Assembly: GCA_023284085.1 (NCBI GenBank)
Contig: JAKVHY010000011.1
Coordinates: 1-64,000, forward strand
Direction of reading: 5' to 3'
Length of the DNA: 64,000 nucleotides
From: Shewanella benthica
GTDB lineage: Bacteria; Pseudomonadota; Gammaproteobacteria; Enterobacterales; Shewanellaceae
The position numbers were made by a program, and so were the translations under genes. The stretch's first letter is position 1; each line of letters starts with the position of its first letter. Shown one piece after another: positions 1-9,225 of this stretch. A model generated the notes under the pieces. The model saw only the letters and a program-made list of their open reading frames with translations. It made no database searches and had not been told where the DNA came from.

Positions 1-1
1 T

Positions 2-553
2 GGCATCACCACGCGTGGTGAAAGTACGCTGGTTAGGGATATCACTGTCTTAAAAGAGTTTACCCATGACATCACCATCGTGAATTGTCTGGCTTGTGTC
101 ATTAGTGAGGTTGACGGCGGTCAATTCAATATGGATCATCACCGTCAAGTGGTTTACTCAAGCCTCTGGACAGATATCAGCATCCAGAATCCAAACCGGA
201 TGTGGTTATCGACAGGGAATATGAGTGAGGGGCAAGCCTCGGGAGCTTATACGACCTATTGGAATATATACACTGCTGAACCAACGTTTATCGTGCCATT
301 CCCACAAGATGAGAACACCACCCGTCGTCAGTGGGGTTTTTTGCCTATCAACATGATGGGCGTCAATACCACTAATGTCCCGGCAGTCGGTGAAACCAAC
401 TTACCTTGGCCTTACGATGCAACCGGCCCCATGTTAGAAACGATCACAGCTCAAGATATCTATCCTCAAAACATCTACGAAGCACAAAAAAAATCCTACT
501 TTGAAGGCAAGTTGCATGGGATGACCTCGCCACAAACCCGATACAGTCGTTAA
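2..553 (+). CDS. C-terminal part of a beta-helix-like secreted protein (5' end outside the window)
   Basis: The reading frame is open from base 2 and runs to the TAA at 551-553, so this is the last ~183 residues of a longer protein. The GTG at 80 lies inside the frame with no Shine-Dalgarno and is not treated as the start. Short repeated strand patterns rich in I, T and V (such as TIVNCLACVIS), followed by DHHRQVVYSSLW and a Trp/Tyr-rich tail, resemble the C-terminal part of right-handed beta-helix polysaccharide-associated proteins (DUF4955-like). That assignment is from memory of the family and is weak; the catalytic part, if any, lies upstream. A hairpin terminator follows. No function is claimed beyond a probable secreted or surface protein. 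Confidence 0.55.
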   Translation, partial: GITTRGESTLVRDITVLKEFTHDITIVNCLACVISEVDGGQFNMDHHRQVVYSSLWTDISIQNPNRMWLSTGNMSEGQASGAYTTYWNIYTAEPTFIVPFPQDENTTRRQWGFLPINMMGVNTTNVPAVGETNLPWPYDATGPMLETITAQDIYPQNIYEAQKKSYFEGKLHGMTSPQTRYSR

Positions 554-591
554 TGTACTGCCTCTACAATCCCGCTGTGTTGGATAGCCAT

Positions 592-645
592 TGACACTCA
601 GTGGTCGACCGATTAACCCCGGTCGACCACGGCAATGTCATTTTT
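592..645 (+). terminator. Probable terminator after the partial beta-helix gene
   Basis: A perfect 10-bp stem GTGGTCGACC (601-610) / GGTCGACCAC (621-630) is flanked by an outer TGACA/TGTCA pairing (592-596 and 636-640) and followed by a short T-run at 641-645. Confidence 0.65.
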
Positions 646-855
646 AGCATGGGATGATTCTTGAACTTGCGCTTTGTGAGGAAGAGGGAGCTTCTGTGTC
701 ATGCTGCTTTTTATGTGGCTTCTTTTTATAAGATGCTGAGTGAGAACCCACCTCCAGAGATTAACCTCTGCTCTTAATCTAGATTATTCTGTCGTTTTGA
801 ATTATTTACCCCTCTGGTGCTGTAAATGGAAGCGAGGTACAATTCTTCCTTAACT
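646..855. other. Intergenic region without recognised gene
   Basis: This stretch lies between the terminator and the ribosome binding site of the next gene. It presumably holds the promoter for the unknown gene and rlmA. I see no open frame, RNA gene or repeat in it that I can support. Confidence 0.4.
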
Positions 856-870
856 GGAGGTAGAATAGTC

Positions 871-1686
871 ATGTTTGAACCCCTGCTAACGCAGCCTGAA
901 ATCCTTACTTTTGATCATGGGTCCACGCTTAAAATACATCTCAATGAAGCTATCAGTGATTTTGGCTTGCTACAGGCCATGAGTGGTCATGTCGGTGAGT
1001 TTATTCTAGTCGAAGTTGGTTCGGCATCATTATCGGTGTTATTCAGATTGCATCCATTTTTATCGCTCAAGTGCGAAGCACAGATGACGCAAACCAAGAC
1101 TGACACCAGCGCGCTCTCAAGAGGGGTAGGGCAAGGTTGGCGCTTATTTTCTGGATTAGGCGTTTCTCCCACCTTATGTGGACAGCAGCTGAGGTCGGGA
1201 CTGGCGATTAATGTAGACTTCAAAGCCAATGAAAATGCCGATTTCAGTATAGCCGACTCTACTAAGTGGCAATTGGTGGCGCTCGAAGAGGATTTGCGCC
1301 TGTTTCATGGGCCCAGAGAGTTAGTCCAGGCGAGGGCTTTGGTGTCGAGAGAGGTGCTTCATGGTTTCACTACCGAGCAAATCTTACTCGAGCTATCCGA
1401 GCTGGAAAATGTCAGAAGCGATCTTTCTCGCTTTGGCTGTAGTGAACTCGTGCTGAGGCACCCGGATGTCAGTGTCGAAGTATTGAAGTTAGATGCGCAA
1501 CTGTCCCGCAAGAAGCAGTGGCTATCACGGAGTTTCAATCAATCTGTGGAGCGGCCCAATTGGCAAAATGCTGCGAATCAACAATTAACTAATGATGTTC
1601 TGGCACGTAAATTAGAGTATTATCGCCTGCTTTCGACTCCTGCCGTCAACGAAATGATACAAGAGCTCATTTTGGATGAAGAGTAA
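871..1686 (+). CDS. Hypothetical protein, 271 residues, upstream of rlmA
   Basis: The start is placed at ATG 871 because GGAGG (856-860) sits ten bases upstream; an earlier in-frame ATG at 826 has no such site. I do not recognise the family. The protein has no signal peptide and no clear membrane segment. The N-terminal ~90 residues look beta-rich and the C-terminal ~130 residues look helical, with many Leu and Glu. Its stop lies 22 bases before the rlmA start chosen here, so the two genes are probably co-transcribed. That may point to an RNA- or translation-related role, but this is context only. Confidence 0.7.
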   Translation: MFEPLLTQPEILTFDHGSTLKIHLNEAISDFGLLQAMSGHVGEFILVEVGSASLSVLFRLHPFLSLKCEAQMTQTKTDTSALSRGVGQGWRLFSGLGVSPTLCGQQLRSGLAINVDFKANENADFSIADSTKWQLVALEEDLRLFHGPRELVQARALVSREVLHGFTTEQILLELSELENVRSDLSRFGCSELVLRHPDVSVEVLKLDAQLSRKKQWLSRSFNQSVERPNWQNAANQQLTNDVLARKLEYYRLLSTPAVNEMIQELILDEE

Positions 1687-1708
1687 CCCTAGGACCATTG
1701 GATTAAAA

Positions 1709-2512
1709 ATGAAATACGTTTGCCCCATCTGTAAAAAACCTTTGATGCTTCAACAGAAGACCTGGTCCTGCTCCAATAATCATAGATTTGATTGTGCCAA
1801 AGAGGGCTACGTCAATCTGTTGCCGGTACAGAACAAACACTCTAAAGATCCTGGCGACAATAAAGAGATGATGTTCGCCAGGAGAGAGTTTCTTAATAAA
1901 GGTCATTATCAGCTGCTCAGTGACAGAGTGAATGCACTCGCCAAGCGCCATTGTCCGGACGCCAAGCTGGGTTTAGATGTGGGCTGTGGGGAAGGCTATT
2001 ATAGTCACCGCTTGTTTGATAGCTTGCCTGAGTTGGACCTGCAAGGGCTGGATATCTCTAAGTCAGCATTAAAATATGCGTCTAAGCGATATAAAGACAT
2101 GAGTTTCTGTGTTGCCAGTGCTTTTGAAATGCCATTTGAAAATGAGCAGTTCGATTTCATGTTACGAATATACGCTCCCTCATTGGACGAGGAGCTGAGA
2201 CGGGTCATTAAACAGGGCGGTACGCTCATTACGGTATCTGCTGGCAAGCATCATCACTTTGCCCTGAAAGAACTCATCTACGAGGCGCCTAAACACCATA
2301 TTAGTGAGAGTAGCCATATCCAGGGCTTCGAATTAGTTCATAGAGAAAACTTAGAGGCCGAGCTGGTGTTGAACGATGAAGTGGATATCACGCATTTCCT
2401 TAATATGACCCCCTATAGCTGGAAGTTAACTCAGCAGCAGAAAGCCGACATGATTAGCCAAGGCCTCAAGTGTGAACTCGATTTTAAAATCGAAGTTTTT
2501 AAAGCAACTTAA
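1709..2512 (+). CDS. rlmA: 23S rRNA (guanine(745)-N1)-methyltransferase RlmA
   Basis: RlmA methylates N1 of G745 in helix 35 of 23S rRNA using S-adenosylmethionine, in the cytoplasm. The N-terminus holds the zinc-binding pattern CPIC...C..NH, followed by AKEGYVNLLPVQ and the DPGDN/EMMFARR segment that closely matches the enterobacterial enzyme. The Rossmann motif I LDVGCGEGYY and the later RIYAPS segment follow. The start was set at ATG 1709 so that the protein begins at MKYVCP, matching the family start; an in-frame ATG at 1676 would overlap the upstream gene. Length is 267 residues, normal for the family. A strong terminator follows directly. Confidence 0.95.
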   Translation: MKYVCPICKKPLMLQQKTWSCSNNHRFDCAKEGYVNLLPVQNKHSKDPGDNKEMMFARREFLNKGHYQLLSDRVNALAKRHCPDAKLGLDVGCGEGYYSHRLFDSLPELDLQGLDISKSALKYASKRYKDMSFCVASAFEMPFENEQFDFMLRIYAPSLDEELRRVIKQGGTLITVSAGKHHHFALKELIYEAPKHHISESSHIQGFELVHRENLEAELVLNDEVDITHFLNMTPYSWKLTQQQKADMISQGLKCELDFKIEVFKAT

Positions 2513-2524
2513 TTTTTTAAATCG

Positions 2525-2562
2525 AAATGCTTGGTTAAAAACTAACCAAGCATTTGTTTTTA
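2525..2562 (+). terminator. Intrinsic terminator after rlmA
   Basis: A 13-bp perfect stem, AAATGCTTGGTTA (2525-2537) with its complement at 2543-2555 and a five-base loop, is followed by GTTTTT. Confidence 0.9.
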
Positions 2563-2649
2563 GTGTTTTTACCCCATGTATTTCTAGTGACAATTTGAAC
2601 AAGCGCCAGAAAATAAAGCGAAATTAGACCGACTTATTGTGTTTGATTG

Positions 2650-2677
2650 TTGACATAGGCTGAGAATGATTTATAGT
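2650..2677 (+). promoter_or_regulatory. Sigma70-type promoter of the cold-shock gene
   Basis: TTGACA (2650-2655), a 16-bp spacer and TATAGT (2672-2677) form a near-consensus promoter. Transcription would start near 2684, giving a 5' untranslated leader of about 130 bases before the ATG at 2815. Long leaders are typical of cspA-type genes, where leader structure controls cold-induced stability and translation. Confidence 0.75.
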
Positions 2678-2814
2678 GGACGCAGCTTGAAAGTTGGGCT
2701 TATTTTTATGTATCAATGCGATCCGTTCGTCCTGTTAACATAAGTAATACCGGCATTTTCCAGCTTTACTGCCGTTTTGGCTTTATTTTTTTATTTAGTT
2801 ACAGGATTTATATC

Positions 2815-3021
2815 ATGTCTCAAGTTACTGGCGTTGTTAAGTGGTTCAACTCTGACAAAGGTTTTGGATTTATCGAGCAAGAGTCTGGTCCAGACGTTTT
2901 CGTTCACTTCCGTGCGATTCAGTCAGACGGTTTCAAAACTCTTGACGAAGGTCAGAAAGTTCAATTCACTGTGACTCAAGGTCAGAAAGGTCCACAAGCT
3001 GAAAACGTAACTATCGTTTAG
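2815..3021 (+). CDS. Cold-shock protein, CspA family
   Basis: This 68-residue single cold-shock domain protein binds single-stranded nucleic acid and acts as an RNA chaperone. RNP1 (KGFGFI) and RNP2 (VFVHF) are both present, after the family start [18 protein letters not shown]. The start is ATG 2815 with AGGA at 2803-2806; the frame is open further upstream to 2716, but that part is leader RNA. The gene stands alone between a strong promoter with a long leader and a terminator, as expected for a cold- or growth-phase-regulated csp gene. Which paralogue it is cannot be told from the sequence. Confidence 0.95.
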   Translation: MSQVTGVVKWFNSDKGFGFIEQESGPDVFVHFRAIQSDGFKTLDEGQKVQFTVTQGQKGPQAENVTIV

Positions 3022-3065
3022 GTTTGGACTTTCGATTAGCTTTTAGCTAATCCAAAAGAATTTGT

Positions 3066-3097
3066 AAGAGCTGCGATTTATCGCGGCTCTTTTTTTT
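3066..3097 (+). terminator. Intrinsic terminator after the cold-shock gene
   Basis: The stem AAGAGCTGCGA / TCGCGGCTCTT (one G-T pair) with a TTTA loop is followed by a run of T residues. Confidence 0.9.
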
Positions 3098-3411
3098 GCC
3101 TGTAATTTAGAAAATAACAACTTAACTTAAAGTGTTAGGCTTTGTGGGTACCTCATTCAGCATCGTGTTAGTTAGTTGAGAGCCACTCCTGGCACCCAAT
3201 ACTCATCTTTATTTCTCCCAATGAACAAGCTTCTCTTATAAATCTCATTTCTCTAAATCTGACCTAGCCTCAAGCAGGCATTTTATCGTGACTAATCTTG
3301 TAGGGGTAAATCGATACGTGGCTGGGGGGCTAATACCTATGGGAATAAATCTTGGACTTTAGATAACACTGCATAGAAAGACAATGATAGGGACAAAGAG
3401 AAAGTTGCGGG
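3098..3411. other. Intergenic region, no gene seen
   Basis: The region lies between two converging transcription units. Apart from the short palindrome at 3333-3346 I see no open frame, RNA gene or promoter I can support. Confidence 0.5.
3333..3346. repeat. Dispersed intergenic palindrome, degenerate copy
   Basis: ATACC-TATG-GGAAT is one mismatch from the ATACC-N4-GGTAT pattern also found at 13191, 17761 and 24658. Confidence 0.4.
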
Positions 3412-3440
3412 TAAAAGAAGGGCGCCTCATGGGCGCCCTT
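3412..3440 (-). terminator. Terminator of the ABC transporter operon
   Basis: The stem AAGGGCGCC (3418-3426) / GGCGCCCTT (3432-3440) has a short loop, and reading on the minus strand it is followed by CTTCTTTTA. Confidence 0.8.
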
Positions 3441-3464
3441 GCTATTGATTGATATGAGATTAGC

Positions 3465-4364
3465 TTAAGAGAAAAGCTTGTCTTCCAGAGTACGTCCCTT
3501 GAGTATCGCCTTGTATTTCCAGCCGTGGCTGGTGAATAGGGTAAAAAGCTGCACCTCTATATCTTTTATCTCATTGGCTGCGTAATGAATTAAAAATTCA
3601 TTACCCTGTTTAAGAGTCACCGAGTTTATTCCTGTTAGCGCTTCAACTCGTGAAATTAATGCCTGATTGTCGCACTCCTGCATCGAAATCGTCAGGTACT
3701 CATCGAGTAAGTTCTCCTGCATAGAGACAGATTGGCCTAACTTCCCCTGGTCTAAGTAGAGCACCTGATCACAGAGTTTCTCTAACTCATCTAAGTTATG
3801 TGAGCTGATGACGAAGGTGATACTCGATGAAAGGGACTTGACCAGCTCACGGACCACCTTGGCATTGACAGGATCGAGCCCCGCCGTGGGTTCATCTAAT
3901 AACACCAGTTGCGGTGAACCGATTAAGGCCTGAGCTATGGATGCACGCTTGCTCATTCCATGGCTTAATGCCGTTGGCTTTTGCTCGACAACATCACTCA
4001 GTCCCACCAGTGACAGGACCCGCAGACCCTCGGCCTTAGCCTGGCTCTTGGTCAATCCCTGCAGGGTGCCAAACAGGGTGAATTGGGTGATAAGGTTGAG
4101 ATTTGGATCCAGGCTGGCATCTTGAGGCAAGGAGGAGACTCTGCCGAGTAATTTTCTGCTGCCGGGTTTCTCCCCCATTATGGTTACTTTGCCGTGGCTG
4201 GGTAGCATGTAGCCGCATAGCAGGCTGAACAGGGTGGTCTTGCCCGCGCCGTTCGGGCCAACGAGGGCGATTGGTGCTCCGGGTTTCAATTCGAGTGTGA
4301 CCGCATCCAGTGCGAGTTTACTGCCGTATGATTTACTGAGATTTTCACATTTAATCAGACTCAT
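3465..4364 (-). CDS. ABC transporter ATP-binding protein
   Basis: This is the nucleotide-binding subunit of an ABC-2-type exporter, on the cytoplasmic face of the inner membrane. Walker A GPNGAGKTT (36-44), Walker B LVLLDEP (153-159) and the switch His in SSHN (189) are intact. The signature motif reads LSHGM (133-137) instead of LSGGQ, a common variation in CcmA-like exporters. A C-terminal domain of about 85 residues follows the ATPase core. It overlaps the permease gene by four bases (4361-4364), so the two are translationally coupled. The substrate cannot be deduced. Confidence 0.9.
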   Translation of the reverse strand: MSLIKCENLSKSYGSKLALDAVTLELKPGAPIALVGPNGAGKTTLFSLLCGYMLPSHGKVTIMGEKPGSRKLLGRVSSLPQDASLDPNLNLITQFTLFGTLQGLTKSQAKAEGLRVLSLVGLSDVVEQKPTALSHGMSKRASIAQALIGSPQLVLLDEPTAGLDPVNAKVVRELVKSLSSSITFVISSHNLDELEKLCDQVLYLDQGKLGQSVSMQENLLDEYLTISMQECDNQALISRVEALTGINSVTLKQGNEFLIHYAANEIKDIEVQLFTLFTSHGWKYKAILKGRTLEDKLFS

Positions 4365-5203
4365 AGTGAACTCCTGATCATGTAACTTCTGCCTAGGAAA
4401 AGTAACACGCCTGCTTGAATGAGAGGAATTGGGGCATAGATCAGGCTAGCGATCCCTTGAGTATTGATCATCATGCTTAGCTGAGCACCGGGTAATATCC
4501 AACTTAATAGCTCGCCAATCGCGGGCAGCTGACTATTGACGATAGCGATCACAATCGCACCCACTGCCCAAAGCAAGATGGCGTAGATGGTGGCTTGTCT
4601 CGCGGAGTTGGCGTACAAGGAGAGCAGGGCCATCAAGGCCGTGTATGGCAGTAAGATAATGAAGATGTTAATAAACACCATCAGGCCTGAGCCTAATGCG
4701 GGCAGTAACAGGCTTGGCTCCCGTGACAGTGCCAGCAGTATCGTGGCCCCTACCGTTAACATTAATAGTAAAGACTGAATCAGCATGTGGCCGATGAAGC
4801 GACCGAAAAATAAACTATCTCGCCCGGTCCTTAAGATCAAGAAGCGAAAGCTGCCTCGGCTTTTATCTGAGGAAAATTGATCCGCGGAGACAAAAATGCT
4901 GAACAGAGGAAAGAGATACAGGGCCGCGACCCAAAATATCGCCATCTCAGCCACTTGCCACTGGAAGAGTCTATCGACCGAAGACTCGCCAAATATCCCG
5001 GCGATCAACTGCCTGAAATCCGCGCTCAGGAGAATATCCGAGGCGCCACGAATGGGATAGAGTAAGATCAGCATCCACACGAGTGCGAAGGCGGTGAGGG
5101 CGATCAAGCCCTTGGGATTAAACAGCAGCTTCTTTAATTCAAATTTGGCCAGTATGAGCGTGTTGCGCACTAAGCCGGTATTTAGGTTAGGTTCCAAAAT
5201 CAT
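4361..5203 (-). CDS. ABC-2 type transporter permease
   Basis: A 280-residue inner-membrane protein with about six predicted membrane segments (near 32-51, 87-106, 140-160, 166-196, 203-222 and 252-271). It is the membrane partner of the ATP-binding protein encoded directly downstream and overlapping by four bases. The segment ending in FVSADQFSSDKSRGSFRFL resembles the amphipathic connecting region of ABC-2 exporters of the NosY/gliding type. The SD-like AAGGG directly abuts the ATG at 5203, which is unusual, so a slightly later start is possible. The substrate is unknown. Confidence 0.85.
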   Translation of the reverse strand: MILEPNLNTGLVRNTLILAKFELKKLLFNPKGLIALTAFALVWMLILLYPIRGASDILLSADFRQLIAGIFGESSVDRLFQWQVAEMAIFWVAALYLFPLFSIFVSADQFSSDKSRGSFRFLILRTGRDSLFFGRFIGHMLIQSLLLMLTVGATILLALSREPSLLLPALGSGLMVFINIFIILLPYTALMALLSLYANSARQATIYAILLWAVGAIVIAIVNSQLPAIGELLSWILPGAQLSMMINTQGIASLIYAPIPLIQAGVLLFLGRSYMIRSSL

Positions 5204-5257
5204 CCCTTATTATATTATTATCGAACAGATACAGATACAGATATAGACATCAGATTA

Positions 5258-5944
5258 TCAGCTGAGAAAATCCTGCAGTGCTTCTTTTAGCTGGGCGACT
5301 TCCCGCTCGAGCGTGGTCACTCTTGCGACTAAATCGGCTTGAGCTAAGCTCTGATCTTCAGAGACTGGTTCAGACTCTGGGGCTGCGATTGAACGAGCAC
5401 TGGTTGGCGTGAATGCGATATCAGATCCACTCGCTTGGACCGCCTCGTCTGAAAAAAGCCCGATAAAGCGTGAGTCCCGTCTCCCAGGCTCTCTGGCAAG
5501 TTGCTTGACTAATGCCGGCTCGGTGAGGGTTAGCGAGTGTAAGGTCTTATCGACTTCGCTGACATCGTTGAAAACGTGTAAACGGCCACTTCGACTCTTC
5601 AACTCTCCCGGTGTTTGGGGCCCACGTAGCAGTAATAAACAGATGATAGCGAATTGAGCCGAATTGAACTGTAGATCGCTAAACTCGGTATTACAGAATC
5701 TATGCTTATACTTAACCACTCGCGAACCGAAGCCACTTTGATCTGTGACTAGCCTGCGTTTCATCAGCGCATCGATACTGGCTTGAGTCTCGGCTTCCGT
5801 CATGGCCAGAACCGGATCTCGACTCGACTTTTGGTTACAGGCCATAGTCAGTGAATTGAGGGATAAGGGATATTGATCTGGGGTGGTGACTTCTTTCTCA
5901 AGTAGACAAGCAATCACCCTTGCTTCATGGAGCGTGAGATTCAT
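5258..5944 (-). CDS. yceH: YceH family protein (DUF480)
   Basis: The first ~170 residues match the YceH/DUF480 family: two winged-helix-like domains with the opening [16 protein letters not shown], the [12 protein letters not shown] segment, and later [16 protein letters not shown] and [11 protein letters not shown]. Molecular function is not established. The C-terminus (about 180-228) is a low-complexity linker and then a heptad-like coiled coil, [19 protein letters not shown] without its first residues, which suggests oligomerisation. The gene is 55 bases downstream of nothing co-directional except the ABC operon start at 5203, so it may be transcribed separately or lead into that operon. 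Confidence 0.88.
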   Translation of the reverse strand: MNLTLHEARVIACLLEKEVTTPDQYPLSLNSLTMACNQKSSRDPVLAMTEAETQASIDALMKRRLVTDQSGFGSRVVKYKHRFCNTEFSDLQFNSAQFAIICLLLLRGPQTPGELKSRSGRLHVFNDVSEVDKTLHSLTLTEPALVKQLAREPGRRDSRFIGLFSDEAVQASGSDIAFTPTSARSIAAPESEPVSEDQSLAQADLVARVTTLEREVAQLKEALQDFLS

Positions 5945-5955
5945 TTCAGTTAACT

Positions 5956-5997
5956 CATAAAAAAAGCATGACTTTGTTATAACAGAGTCATGCTTTT
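5956..5997 (-). terminator. Terminator of the CvfB-like gene
   Basis: The stem AAAAGCATGACT (5962-5973) / AGTCATGCTTTT (5986-5997) is followed on the minus strand by a run of seven or more T residues. Confidence 0.85.
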
Positions 5998-6074
5998 AAT
6001 CAAAGAGCCAAGCAATAAGTTACTGGTTTTATGCACGATAACTAGACAATTATCGAGACTTAGGCCAGATGTAC

Positions 6075-6911
6075 TTAGTCTTCTACTATTCTAATGCCAT
6101 CGGGTGCTATGGTGATCTGCTTATTCTTATACAGTCCGCCTATACTTCTCTTGAAGGCTTTCTTACTCATCGACATTTTGGCATAGATGGTTTCTGCATC
6201 TGTCTTATCATTGAGTGGCAGGAAGCCGCCAGCTTGGTTAAGCTTAAACATGATGGTAGTGGAATGTTTATCCAACTCGGATTTTACACCCTGTTGCAGG
6301 ATAAGGTCTATCTTGTCATCGCTGCGTACTTGCTTGATGAAGCCCTTCAACCTTTGACCAAAACTCAGGGTCCGAAACACTTCATTCTTGAAGATCACGC
6401 CCCAATGGCTGTGGTTGATGATAGCTTTATAGCCAAGATCTGTGGTGCCACCTATGATTAGGTTAACCGCTTCATCTTGATCATATGGAGGCGGCGTTCT
6501 GTCGAGGAACTTATCGACTTTAGCCGAGGCGACAATGCGCTCATCGACGTTGCTGGTGTAGATATAGACTAAGTAGGAGCGACCCACTTCAATCTCTCTG
6601 TGTTGTTCAGCGAAAGGGAGTAGCAGATCTTTATCTAGCCCCCAGTTGAGAAAGGCACCGTATTGACCGGTCGCAACAGCTTCTAAATAGGCAAACTGAC
6701 CCACTTCAGCCAGTGGCTTCTTAGTGGTCGCAATGATGGCATCTTCGGAGTCCAGATAAAGAAAAACATCGACTTCATCACCGACATTACACTCTTTTGG
6801 GACCACCTTGTTAGGCAATAGTACTTGGCCTAGGTCTTGTGCATTGAGATAAACGCCAAAGTCGACTCGTTTTACGACTTCGAGGGTGCAAGATTTTCCT
6901 ATTTGTATCAT
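6075..6911 (-). CDS. CvfB/YitL-like S1 domain RNA-binding protein
   Basis: A 278-residue cytoplasmic protein with tandem OB/S1-like domains and a C-terminal winged helix, as in the CvfB (YitL) family. Recognisable segments are VDFGVYLNAQDLGQVLLP in the first S1-like domain, GQYGAFLNWGLDKDLLLPF in the second, and a C-terminal helix-turn-helix MSKKAFKRSIGGLYKNKQI. In Staphylococcus and Streptococcus this family binds RNA and affects virulence gene expression; the role in gammaproteobacteria is unclear. It is sometimes mis-annotated as a GntR regulator. The gene is monocistronic, divergent from speA, and has its own terminator. Confidence 0.87.
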   Translation of the reverse strand: MIQIGKSCTLEVVKRVDFGVYLNAQDLGQVLLPNKVVPKECNVGDEVDVFLYLDSEDAIIATTKKPLAEVGQFAYLEAVATGQYGAFLNWGLDKDLLLPFAEQHREIEVGRSYLVYIYTSNVDERIVASAKVDKFLDRTPPPYDQDEAVNLIIGGTTDLGYKAIINHSHWGVIFKNEVFRTLSFGQRLKGFIKQVRSDDKIDLILQQGVKSELDKHSTTIMFKLNQAGGFLPLNDKTDAETIYAKMSMSKKAFKRSIGGLYKNKQITIAPDGIRIVED

Positions 6912-7054
6912 GTGACTCTCTGTTGCTTGGGACTGCTTCGATGCTGGATTATAGTGGAAAAAGGATTAACAATCTTTAAGTGATTTTAATCTCTGGGGCT
7001 GATTTGTTTAAAAAGTCGACGTCGAATGAAGCTTTTCCCTCAATCATGTTAATC

Positions 7055-7180
7055 TTGACGGGTTTTTTGGGCTAATATTTTTATATCTTATGCTTGCAAT
7101 AGCATCGTTCGGGGTGTTTAATTACGCCCCATTTTTATGGTCTAAGTATCAGGTTTCACATTGATACCCGGGGCAGATTG
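7055..7180 (+). promoter_or_regulatory. speA leader with possible promoter and attenuator-like hairpins
   Basis: A -35-like TTGACG is at 7055-7060, with an AT-rich block after it (no good -10). Downstream is a terminator-like hairpin GGGGTG (7111-7116) / CGCCCC (7125-7130) followed by ATTTTT. GCCCC (7126-7130) could pair instead with GGGGC (7170-7174), which would break the terminator. A 24-codon ORF (7090-7164) runs through the hairpin. This layout is attenuator-like, but control by polyamines is only inference. Confidence 0.4.
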
Positions 7181-7251
7181 CTCCATGGTTTGTGCTGGCA
7201 CAGGCGTCGATATCGCCTTTATTTTTGATTTCTTTTTTAGGTTTAACAATT

Positions 7252-9165
7252 ATGAGTGATTGGTCTATTAATGATGCCCGTAACGGGTATAACGTTAATT
7301 ATTGGAGTCAGGGACTCTATGGGATAAGCGATGCTGGAGAGGTCACCGTTTCTCCCGATCAAGCTAACCCGGAATTTACTATTGGCTTAAATGAGCTTGC
7401 CCAAAGCATGGTCAAGTCTGGTGTTGCCCTTCCCGTATTGGTTCGTTTTCCGCAGATTTTGCATCATAGGGTCCACAGTCTCTGTCATGCGTTTAATCAG
7501 GCTATTCAGAAATACCAGTATGAGTCAGATTACTTGCTGGTTTATCCGATTAAAGTGAACCAGCAACAAACAGTAGTAGAGGAGATCCTCGCCAGCCAGA
7601 AATCGAAAGAGGTGCCGCAACTTGGCCTGGAAGCCGGCAGTAAGCCTGAGCTGATGGCAGTGCTGGCCATGGCCCAGAAAGCCAGCTCGGTGATTATCTG
7701 CAATGGTTATAAAGATGTGGAATATATCCGACTCGCGCTTATAGGCGAGAAATTAGGCCATAAGGTCTATATCGTCCTCGAAAAGCTGTCGGAGCTTAAA
7801 ATCATACTCCAGGAAGCTAAAAAGCTAGGCGTGACTCCCAGACTGGGTTTACGTGTTCGTCTGGCGTTTCAAGGCAAAGGTAAGTGGCAAGCCAGTGGTG
7901 GAGAGAAGTCAAAATTTGGTCTCTCAGCGTCCCAAGTACTGACTGTGATTGAATCTCTCAAAGATGAACACATGCTAGAGTGCTTGCAGTTACTGCATTT
8001 TCATCTGGGATCGCAAATTGCTAACATCAGAGACATCAGGCAAGGGGTGAGCGAAGCCGGACGTTTCTATTGTGAGCTACAAAAGCTTGGCACCAATGTT
8101 AAATGTTTCGATGTCGGTGGTGGCTTAGCGGTCGATTACGATGGGACTCGTAGTCAAAGCAGCAATTCGATGAATTATGGTTTGACGGAATACGCCAACA
8201 ATATTGTCAGCGTGTTGACCGATATCTGCAAAGAATATCAGCAACCTATGCCACAAATTATTTCAGAGTCTGGTCGATACCTCACGGCTCATCATGCGGT
8301 GCTTATCTCTGATGTGATCGGTACCGAAGCCTACAAGGCCGAAGTCATTGAAGCGCCCGACGAAGCCGCGCCGCAGCTGCTGCATAATATGTGGCAATCT
8401 TGGGTGGAGGTGAGTGGCCGTGCAGATCAACGGGCATTGATAGAGATTTATCATGATTGTCAGAGTGATTTGGCCGAGGCTCACTCATTGTTTGCCTTAG
8501 GTCAGCTGTCTCTTGTGGAGCGGGCCTGGGCGGAGCAAGTTAACTTGAGGGTGTGTCATGAACTTCAAGGCGTCATGAGCACTAAGTATCGTTTTCATCG
8601 GCCCATCATAGATGAACTTAATGAAAAGTTAGCCGATAAGTTTTTTGTGAACTTTTCTCTGTTCCAGTCGTTACCCGATGCATGGGGCATAGATCAAGTC
8701 TTCCCGGTATTGCCGTTATCTGGCCTGGATAAAAAGCCAGAGCGACGTGCGGTGATGTTGGATATTACCTGTGATTCCGATGGGTCTATCGATCAGTATG
8801 TCGATGGCCAGGGCATAGAAACCACCTTGCCGGTTCCGGCCTGGAGTGCCGAGAGCCCCTATCTGATTGGCTTCTTCTTAGTGGGAGCCTATCAGGAGAT
8901 CTTAGGCGATATGCATAACCTCTTCGGCGATACTAACTCAGCCGTGGTCCGAGTCGATGAGAATGGCCTGACCAATATCGAGTCTGTTTTAGCGGGCGAT
9001 ACGGTCGCGGATGTACTCAGGTATGTGAATTTAGATGCGGTATCCTTTATGCGTACCTATGAAGAGCTGGTTAACATGCATATAGAAGAATCTGAGCGTG
9101 CTAATATTCTGGAAGAGTTGCAGTTAGGCTTGAAAGGCTATACCTATCTGGAAGACTTTACTTAA
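7252..9165 (+). CDS. speA: Biosynthetic arginine decarboxylase SpeA
   Basis: SpeA decarboxylates arginine to agmatine, the first step of the agmatine route to putrescine. It needs pyridoxal phosphate and Mg2+. The PLP lysine is in YPIKVNQ (Lys101). The glycine-rich loop [12 protein letters not shown] and the second-site motif [13 protein letters not shown] are present. The start was set at ATG 7252 ([10 protein letters not shown]), which gives 637 residues, close to the ~630-660 of the family; the in-frame start at 7192 would add an unrelated hydrophobic leader. The family is a fold-III decarboxylase with a helical insert. It heads a polyamine set with the speD-like gene and speB. Confidence 0.96.
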   Translation: MSDWSINDARNGYNVNYWSQGLYGISDAGEVTVSPDQANPEFTIGLNELAQSMVKSGVALPVLVRFPQILHHRVHSLCHAFNQAIQKYQYESDYLLVYPIKVNQQQTVVEEILASQKSKEVPQLGLEAGSKPELMAVLAMAQKASSVIICNGYKDVEYIRLALIGEKLGHKVYIVLEKLSELKIILQEAKKLGVTPRLGLRVRLAFQGKGKWQASGGEKSKFGLSASQVLTVIESLKDEHMLECLQLLHFHLGSQIANIRDIRQGVSEAGRFYCELQKLGTNVKCFDVGGGLAVDYDGTRSQSSNSMNYGLTEYANNIVSVLTDICKEYQQPMPQIISESGRYLTAHHAVLISDVIGTEAYKAEVIEAPDEAAPQLLHNMWQSWVEVSGRADQRALIEIYHDCQSDLAEAHSLFALGQLSLVERAWAEQVNLRVCHELQGVMSTKYRFHRPIIDELNEKLADKFFVNFSLFQSLPDAWGIDQVFPVLPLSGLDKKPERRAVMLDITCDSDGSIDQYVDGQGIETTLPVPAWSAESPYLIGFFLVGAYQEILGDMHNLFGDTNSAVVRVDENGLTNIESVLAGDTVADVLRYVNLDAVSFMRTYEELVNMHIEESERANILEELQLGLKGYTYLEDFT

Positions 9166-9225
9166 CTTGAAGGCCTCAACGAGCACTGATTTTGACATTG
9201 ATACTTGAGGCCAAGGTAACCCTAT

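Noticed and set aside
826..870. Upstream ATG (826) as the start of the unknown gene before rlmA
   Set aside because: GGAGG sits in front of the ATG at 871, and the extra 15 residues include no conserved sequence.
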